47,760 nucleotides of DNA from Nocardia niwae NBRC 108934 = DSM 45340 (lineage in GTDB: Bacteria > Actinomycetota > Actinomycetes > Mycobacteriales > Mycobacteriaceae), in NCBI RefSeq assembly GCF_001613465.1, contig NZ_BDCK01000054.1, forward strand, positions 1 through 47,760, written 5' to 3'. Below, piece after piece: positions 42,807-47,760 of this stretch (position 1 is the stretch's first letter; every line of letters starts with the position of its first letter). Both the position numbers and the translations under genes were made by a program. The notes below the pieces were generated by a model. That model saw nothing but the letters and a program-made list of their open reading frames with translations, made no database searches and had not been told where the DNA came from.

Positions 42807-43601
42807 ATGAAGCCCGAAGCGCCACACGATCGCGTCTGGATCGACAAGCAGACGCCGGCCGCGTTCCGTGCACTCAACAGCGTCGCGAGCGAGGTCAGGG
42901 CCGCTGGCGCGGCGGTGGGGCTGGATCGCCGGATCATCGAATTGATCAATCTGCGCGTCTCCCAGCTCAACGGCTGCGCGTACTGCCTGGACGTGCACTA
43001 CCGGGCCGCCTTGGCGGCCGGCGCCACCGAACAGGAGATCGCGGTGCTGCCCGGCTGGCGACGCGGCGGCACGTACACCCCGTTCGAGCAAGCCGTCCTC
43101 GCGATCGCGGAAGTCACGGCGACGCTGCCGGGCGAAGACGTCGTCGAGCGTGAGTACGCTTCGGCGCGCCGGTATCTGACGGATGATCAGTTGTCCGTCG
43201 TCATCTGGGTGGCCACCACGATCGGCGCGTTCAACCGGGTTTCGATTCTCAGCAGACATCCGGTCCGCGCACGGAAGGAGAAGGGAACCATGACCGAATC
43301 GGCTTCGGAGTCCAAGGTCGTCCGCAACGACGAGCGGCATCGCTACGAGGTGTTCTACGGCGGGGAGCTGGCCGGCTTCGCCGACTACGAGGAACGCGAC
43401 GACGAGACGGTGTTCACGCACACCGAGGTGGACGGCGCCTTCTCCGGCAAGGGCCTCGGCTCGGTCCTGGCCAAGGGCGCGATCGAGGACGCCGTCGAGC
43501 GCGAGCGCGTGATCCGTCCGGTGTGCCCGTTCATCAAGTCCTACCTGGACAAGCACCCGGACTACGACGAACACGTGATCGGCAAGGGCGTCGATCGGTG
43601 A
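42807..43601 (+). CDS. carboxymuconolactone decarboxylase/AhpD-like domain fused to GNAT acetyltransferase
   Basis: A 264-residue fusion. Residues 1-155 are a CMD/AhpD-like domain with the redox motif CAYCLDVH (Cys57, Cys60, His64), usual for peroxidase-type alkylhydroperoxidase D relatives. Residues 165-262 are a small YjdJ-type GNAT (RYEVFYGGELAGFADYEERD, EVDGAFSGKGLGSVLAKGAI, VCPFIKSYLDKHPDY). Normally these are separate proteins. A strong ribosome binding site (GAAGGAGAAGGG) lies directly before an internal ATG at 43290, exactly at the start of the GNAT part, so a free 103-residue acetyltransferase may also be made. The stop overlaps the GTG of the pirin gene. Roles: detoxification of peroxides and an unknown acetylation. 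Confidence 0.82.
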   Translation: MKPEAPHDRVWIDKQTPAAFRALNSVASEVRAAGAAVGLDRRIIELINLRVSQLNGCAYCLDVHYRAALAAGATEQEIAVLPGWRRGGTYTPFEQAVLAIAEVTATLPGEDVVEREYASARRYLTDDQLSVVIWVATTIGAFNRVSILSRHPVRARKEKGTMTESASESKVVRNDERHRYEVFYGGELAGFADYEERDDETVFTHTEVDGAFSGKGLGSVLAKGAIEDAVERERVIRPVCPFIKSYLDKHPDYDEHVIGKGVDR

Positions 43602-44587
43602 GCGATCTGGATCCCCGCCCGGCCGAGACGCTGTGTGAACCCGCGCCGGGCCCCGGCCCGGTCGCGGAGCGGTATCCGGCCCGGGAGGTGCCGCTCGGCG
43701 GGGTGCGCGGCGTCTTCGTCGAGCGCGTGCTGCCGCAGCGTGACCTGCCGACCGTCGGCGCGTGGTGCTTCCTGGATCACTTCGGCTCGCCGACGGTCAC
43801 CAAGACCGGCGCGCCGCCGGACATCGATCCGCATCCGCACATCGGCCTGCAAACGGTGACCTGGCCGTTCGAGGGCCGTATCCGCCATCGCGACTCGGTG
43901 GGCTCGGACGTGGAGATCGAGCCCGGTCAGCTGAACCTGATGACCTCCGGTCGCGGCATCGCCCACTCCGAGTACGCCGTCGCGGGCGCACCCGCCGGGC
44001 ACGGCCTGCAGCTGTGGATCGCCCTGCCGGGCGACCGTACCGACATAGCACCGCATTTCGAGCAGCATCGCGAGCTGCCGGTCGTGGAGACGCCCGGCCT
44101 CCGGGCGATCGTCCTGATCGGCGCACTGGCCGGGAAGACCTCGCCCGCGATCGCCTACACACCGATCGTCGGCGCCGATGTCCGGCTGACGGCCGGCGCC
44201 GATGTGACCCTTCCGCTCGACCCTCGCTTCGAGCACGCCGTGCTGGTGATCGAGGGCGAGATGACCGTAGCGGGTGAGGAACTCGCGCCCGGCCCCCTGC
44301 TGTACCTGGGCACCGAGCGCGACGAACTCCGGCTCGGCAGCACCGGCGGCGCGCACTTCGCGCTGATCGGCGGCGAGCCGTTCGGCGAGGAACTGGTGAT
44401 GTGGTGGAATTTCGTCGGCCGCGGCCACGAGGACATCACCGCCGCCCGGGCGGATTGGGAGAACCACGACGTCACCCGATTCGCCGATATCGCGGGCCAC
44501 ACCCCGCAGCAGCGCATACCCGCGCCGCCACTGCCCGGCCTGCACCTGAAACCGCGCAAGCGCCGGATCGGCCCGGCCCGGGACTGA
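43598..44587 (+). CDS. pirin family protein
   Basis: A 329-residue bicupin protein of the pirin family. The metal site is made by DPHPHIGLQTVTW (His79, His81) and GIAHSEYA (His123, Glu125). Bacterial pirins have been described as quercetin dioxygenases or as regulators of metabolic enzymes; a choice is not possible here. GTG 43598 overlaps the stop of the CMD-GNAT gene (GTGA), so both are translated from one mRNA. The hairpin at 44587-44610 follows at once. Confidence 0.9.
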   Translation: MSDLDPRPAETLCEPAPGPGPVAERYPAREVPLGGVRGVFVERVLPQRDLPTVGAWCFLDHFGSPTVTKTGAPPDIDPHPHIGLQTVTWPFEGRIRHRDSVGSDVEIEPGQLNLMTSGRGIAHSEYAVAGAPAGHGLQLWIALPGDRTDIAPHFEQHRELPVVETPGLRAIVLIGALAGKTSPAIAYTPIVGADVRLTAGADVTLPLDPRFEHAVLVIEGEMTVAGEELAPGPLLYLGTERDELRLGSTGGAHFALIGGEPFGEELVMWWNFVGRGHEDITAARADWENHDVTRFADIAGHTPQQRIPAPPLPGLHLKPRKRRIGPARD

Positions 44588-44610
44588 GCCGCGCGCACGA
44601 GAGCGCGGCT
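44587..44610. terminator. short hairpin behind the pirin gene
   Basis: AGCCGCGC (44587-44594) pairs with GCGCGGCT (44603-44610), loop of 8 nt, starting at the last base of the pirin stop codon. Likely terminator; T-tract absent. Confidence 0.5.
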
Positions 44611-44700
44611 CCACCACGGTTCGGTGGCGGGGCGGCCGGTGTCCGCCGTTCGTTGTAAAGTCCAGTCACCACATGTTTTTCGGTGGGGAGGGGGCTTCCG

Positions 44701-45204
44701 ATGGACGACTCGACGCAGCGGGTGATGGCTGCGCGCGAGGCCGTGCTGAAACTGGTTCCGTCGCCCTGGAACCGGGAGAAATTCTTGACCGCCTTGGGCG
44801 AGTGGCGCGGGCGGCCGATCCGACTCGTACCGGTCGCTTCGACGTTGCTACCGGGAACCCTGGAACCGGGCCGCGGCGCACCGTGCGGCCTGTGGCTGGA
44901 TTGCACCGACGTGGACGTGTTCGCCTACGCCGCGGGCACCACCGATTTCCACATCGACCAGATCATCGCGCACGAGACAGGCCACATGGTGCTCGATCAC
45001 CAGGCCGGCACCGCGGCCCTCACGGGAGTGGGGCAGCTGCTGCCGAGTATCGACCCGGCCATGGTCCGGCGGGTACTCGGCCGCAGCGAGTTCGCCGACC
45101 ATCAGGAAGACGAGGCCGAGCTGTTCGCGGACCTGCTGCTGTCGGGCGTCTCGCGCTGGCGCTCCTCTCGCCCGATGCGATCGTTCTGGGGCGGTGAGGG
45201 GTGA
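44701..45204 (+). CDS. ImmA/IrrE-type metallopeptidase
   Basis: A 167-residue zinc peptidase-like protein. The zinc motif HETGH is at 91-95 in QIIAHETGHMVLDH; the downstream DEAELFADLLL provides the third ligand glutamate. Members of this family cleave or remove repressors, usually encoded by an adjacent XRE-type gene. Here no XRE gene is next to it; instead the stop codon overlaps the start of a MAB_1171c-like membrane protein gene and a P450 gene follows. The ATG at 44701 follows GGGAGGGGG; the frame extends to 44683. Confidence 0.82.
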   Translation: MDDSTQRVMAAREAVLKLVPSPWNREKFLTALGEWRGRPIRLVPVASTLLPGTLEPGRGAPCGLWLDCTDVDVFAYAAGTTDFHIDQIIAHETGHMVLDHQAGTAALTGVGQLLPSIDPAMVRRVLGRSEFADHQEDEAELFADLLLSGVSRWRSSRPMRSFWGGEG

Positions 45205-46361
45205 CCTCCTCGGCTCCACCGGTCATCGCGTGGCTGATCATCGGGGGCAGCTCCGCCGTGGCCCTGCTGCGGCTGGCGTGGCTGCACCGCAGGGCCCGGC
45301 CCAGTGAACGTCAGGTGACCTATGCCCTGATCTGCGCGGTGATCGCGGCGCTGCTGCGCGAAGGAGCCGTACAGACCGCCCTTGCCCACGCGGGCCTGCT
45401 CAGCGTGGATTTCACCAGGCAACTCGGCACCACGTTCATCGTCGCGACCTTCGCGCCGCTGATCGTGCTGGCGCAGTCCTGGTCGGAACGGTGGTGGGAG
45501 CAGGCCTCGGCAGGCTACCGGCGGATGCAGCGGACCGTGTGGGCCGCGGCGGGCATGTCGATGGTGCTGATGCTGCTGCTCGGCACACACGCCCGCGTCC
45601 TCGGGCAGTACATCGACCGGACCGAAGGGTGGCAGACGATCGCCTACTTCGCGTTCTTCTCCGGGTGGTGCGGGGTGACCGGGCTCCTGGTGTTCACGGC
45701 CAGCGTCCGGGAGCTGCGCGCGGGGCAGCTGCGCCCGTCGCACAAGCTCACCTATCAGTTGATCTTGTTCATCGGCGCCTGGACGTTGGAGGAGGCCGTC
45801 TCGATCTTCGCCAGCTCGGTCTGCGCGGCGACCGGGACCGGGACCGCGTTCGTCGATTTCCGGTTCCACGCCAACGAGAACAACTTCGTGTACATGGTCG
45901 GCCTCGGCTCGCTGGCCGCGGGCGCCCGGGTGGGCACCGAGATCGCGCGGCGGCTCGGCATCGACTCGGCCTCGCGCACCGTACGACAACTGACCCCGAT
46001 GTGGCGGGAGCTGGTGACGACGTGCGCCGAGATTCCACGCCTGGCGCACTCCGACCCGGATCCGGACCCGCGGCGGCGACTACACCGGATGGCGGTCGAG
46101 ATCCGGGACGCGCTGCTCGTGCTCGGGCGATTCGCCGAACCGCTACCGGCGGACGTGCCCGCCGACGTCGCCGATGCGGTGCAGATCGCGCGCGCCTTGC
46201 ACCGCAAAGCCGGTGGCGCACAGCCGGGTTCCTATCTTCGGCTGCAGGCGTCGGCGCCCGGTCGAGACATCGTCGATGAGACCCGTACGCTGCGCCGTGT
46301 CGCGCGGCATTGGGGACGGGCGCAGACCTATCTGTGCGCACAACTGGACGGAGCAAGATGA
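45201..46361 (+). CDS. MAB_1171c-like integral membrane protein
   Basis: A 386-residue protein with about seven predicted transmembrane helices in residues 8-245 (for example VIAWLIIGGSSAVALLRLAW, TFIVATFAPLIVLA, AAAGMSMVLMLLLGT) and a cytoplasmic C-terminal domain of about 130 residues (RQLTPMWRELVTTCAEIPRL). I recognise the pattern as the MAB_1171c putative transporter group (DUF6545-like). Function and substrate are unknown. It is often found next to ImmA/IrrE or XRE genes and biosynthetic genes such as P450s, as here. GTG 45201 overlaps the preceding stop, and its own stop overlaps the P450 ATG, so all three are coupled. Confidence 0.78.
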   Translation: MTSSAPPVIAWLIIGGSSAVALLRLAWLHRRARPSERQVTYALICAVIAALLREGAVQTALAHAGLLSVDFTRQLGTTFIVATFAPLIVLAQSWSERWWEQASAGYRRMQRTVWAAAGMSMVLMLLLGTHARVLGQYIDRTEGWQTIAYFAFFSGWCGVTGLLVFTASVRELRAGQLRPSHKLTYQLILFIGAWTLEEAVSIFASSVCAATGTGTAFVDFRFHANENNFVYMVGLGSLAAGARVGTEIARRLGIDSASRTVRQLTPMWRELVTTCAEIPRLAHSDPDPDPRRRLHRMAVEIRDALLVLGRFAEPLPADVPADVADAVQIARALHRKAGGAQPGSYLRLQASAPGRDIVDETRTLRRVARHWGRAQTYLCAQLDGAR

Positions 46362-47760
46362 CCACGACGAATTCCCAGCGCCGGATTCGCGCGAGTGACC
46401 GGGAATTGCCGCACCCGCCGTTCCGGCTGCCGCTCGCCGGTGACGTATGGGACCTGCACGTCACCGACAGCAGTCAATGGGGCATGCGTGGCGCGCAGAA
46501 GTACGGCGGGATCTACGAGCGCAATATCTTCGGCACCCGCGTGACGTACGTGTCGGATCCGGACCTGCTGCGCGAGATCAACGACGACGAGCTCTGGGCC
46601 AAATTCCTGGGTGTGCCGATCCGCGACCTGCGCACCGTCGCCGGGGACGGGCTGTTCACCGCGCACAACTCCGAACCGAACTGGGCCAAGGCCCACGCCA
46701 TCCTCGCGCCGTCGTTCACCGCGTCGGCGATGCGCGGCTACCACGCGACGATGCGGACCTGCGCCGCCGGGCTCGTCGAGTACTGGGCGGGGCGGGCGGG
46801 CGAGTGGGTCGACGTACCCGCCGACACCAACAAGGTCGCGTTGGAAGTCATCGGGCGGACCGCGTTCGGCTACGACTTCCAATCGTTCACCCGCACCGAC
46901 CAGCACCCCGTGGTCGCCGCGATGCTGCGCGCGCTGACCTACATCAACCGCGCCGCCTACTCCCACCCGCTCGTCGAGCGCACGGTGTTCCGCGAGCAGC
47001 GCGCCCAGCACCGGCGCGACGTGGACCTCGTCAACGGGACCATCGACGAGGTGATCGCGCAGCGCACGCGGGAGGGTGCGGGCGCGCACGGGGACCTGCT
47101 GGACCGGATGCTCACCGTGCCGGATCCGGAGACGGGGGAACTGCTCGATCCGACCAACGTCCGCCACCAGATCCTCACCTTCCTCACCGCAGGCCACGAG
47201 ACCACCGCGGGCGTCCTGGCGTTCGCGCTGCACTATCTGTCGGTCGACCCGGCCCTGGCCGCGCGAGCCCGCCAGGAAATCGATGAGGTCTGCGGCGACG
47301 GTGACATCGCTTTCGAGCACGTCGCGAAGCTGCGCTACGTGCGGCGCATCGTGGACGAAACCCTTCGGCTGTGGCCGACGGCCCCAGGATATTTCCGCAA
47401 GGCGCGCGCGGACACGATGCTGGGTGGGCGCTACCCGTTCGAGAAGAACGAGTGGGTGTTCATCGTCCTGCTCCAGCTTCATCGACACGAACTGTGGGGT
47501 GGCGATCCCGAACAGTTCGATCCCGACCGTTTCCTCCCGGAGCGCGTGCGCGGCCGCCATCCGGAGTTGTACCGGCCGTTCGGCGTGGGGATGCGCGCCT
47601 GCATCGGCCGCCAATTCGCTCAGCACGAGATGGTGCTGGTCTTGGCGACACTGTTGCGCGCCTTCGATCTGACCCCGGATCCCGATTACCGACTGCGCGT
47701 GCAGGAGACGATCACCCTGAAGCCGGATCGCCTGCGCCTCAAAGTCTCCCGGCGCCACGG
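46358..47760 (+). CDS. cytochrome P450, CYP102-like heme domain (partial, runs off the window)
   Basis: At least 467 residues, open at the window end. The I-helix oxygen-binding motif AGHETT, the K-helix ExxR in DETLRLWP and the heme loop RPFGVGMRACIGRQFAQHE with the axial Cys are present. The sequence around the heme and the C-terminal LxxRLRVQETITLKPDRLRL-like part resemble the heme domain of CYP102 (P450 BM3 group), whose members hydroxylate fatty acids and often carry a fused diflavin reductase. Whether a reductase domain follows cannot be seen, since the frame is still open at 47760. The ATG at 46358 overlaps the stop of the MAB_1171c-like gene (ATGA). Confidence 0.9.
   Translation, partial: MTTTNSQRRIRASDRELPHPPFRLPLAGDVWDLHVTDSSQWGMRGAQKYGGIYERNIFGTRVTYVSDPDLLREINDDELWAKFLGVPIRDLRTVAGDGLFTAHNSEPNWAKAHAILAPSFTASAMRGYHATMRTCAAGLVEYWAGRAGEWVDVPADTNKVALEVIGRTAFGYDFQSFTRTDQHPVVAAMLRALTYINRAAYSHPLVERTVFREQRAQHRRDVDLVNGTIDEVIAQRTREGAGAHGDLLDRMLTVPDPETGELLDPTNVRHQILTFLTAGHETTAGVLAFALHYLSVDPALAARARQEIDEVCGDGDIAFEHVAKLRYVRRIVDETLRLWPTAPGYFRKARADTMLGGRYPFEKNEWVFIVLLQLHRHELWGGDPEQFDPDRFLPERVRGRHPELYRPFGVGMRACIGRQFAQHEMVLVLATLLRAFDLTPDPDYRLRVQETITLKPDRLRLKVSRRH

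Overview
The window looks like chromosomal DNA of a high-G+C mycolic-acid actinomycete, most likely Nocardia or a close relative. The signs are an rpsL-rpsG-fusA-tuf block with actinobacterial protein sequences, many GTG starts, two DUF3558-type lipoproteins, EspC/WXG100-type VII secretion (T7SS) substrates, a SigJ/ECF41-like sigma factor, an FprB-like ferredoxin reductase with fused ferredoxin, and a MAB_1171c-type membrane protein. The species assignment is inference from gene content; no 16S gene is present.

Layout. 0-2.3 kb: a small secreted protein, a VOC-fold protein and a DUF1905/YdeI-like protein. 2.3-5.5 kb: a decay zone with a frameshifted IS3-type transposase remnant, a fragment of a type I restriction R subunit, a frameshifted dirigent-like gene, a frameshifted ANTAR fragment and the C-terminal end of a serine recombinase, around two intact unknown genes. 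5.5-14.4 kb: a GAF protein, a fatty acid desaturase, an ECF41/SigJ-type sigma factor next to an NDH-2-like flavoprotein, an FAD monooxygenase with a tiny coupled ORF, an alpha/beta hydrolase with a doubtful N-terminus, and a secreted D,D-carboxypeptidase.

14.5-25.1 kb is the most interesting part. A 1256-residue trypsin-NACHT-helical-repeat protein is transcribed divergently from a small trypsin-co-occurring (Trypco1, CU044_2847-type) protein. Next comes a 1152-residue mosaic protein with an ESX-like helical head, a kinase-like domain, a TIKI/TraB/ChaN-like domain with two GxxH motifs, and a GHKL-like tail. Divergent from it is a WXG100 protein with a long Pro/Ala linker and a C-terminal domain that resembles a metallopeptidase whose HExxH has become RELGR. 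A lipoprotein closes the segment. I read this as a conflict/polymorphic-effector island beside the essential str operon.

25.2-29.9 kb: the str operon on the minus strand, with a visible sigma-A-like promoter, a roughly 280-nt leader containing a strong hairpin, and a hairpin terminator behind tuf. 29.9-35.1 kb: two DUF3558-like lipoproteins, hppD with a divergent Lrp regulator, an AlkZ-like protein and a quinone-oxidoreductase-like MDR protein. 35.2-36.7 kb: an overlapping pair of T7SS substrates (EspC-like protein and a WxG-lytic transglycosylase). 36.8-44.6 kb: acyl-ACP thioesterase-like protein, FprB-like reductase, SixA-like phosphatase, a small membrane protein, a VOC protein, a MerR-aldo/keto reductase-ABM operon with a classic 19-bp-spacer MerR promoter, an AhpD/CMD-GNAT fusion and a pirin. 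44.7 kb to the end: an overlapping operon of an ImmA/IrrE-type peptidase, a MAB_1171c-like membrane protein and a CYP102-like P450 that runs off the window.

No CRISPR array, rRNA or tRNA was recognised. All family names rest on motif recognition by eye; no database search was run.
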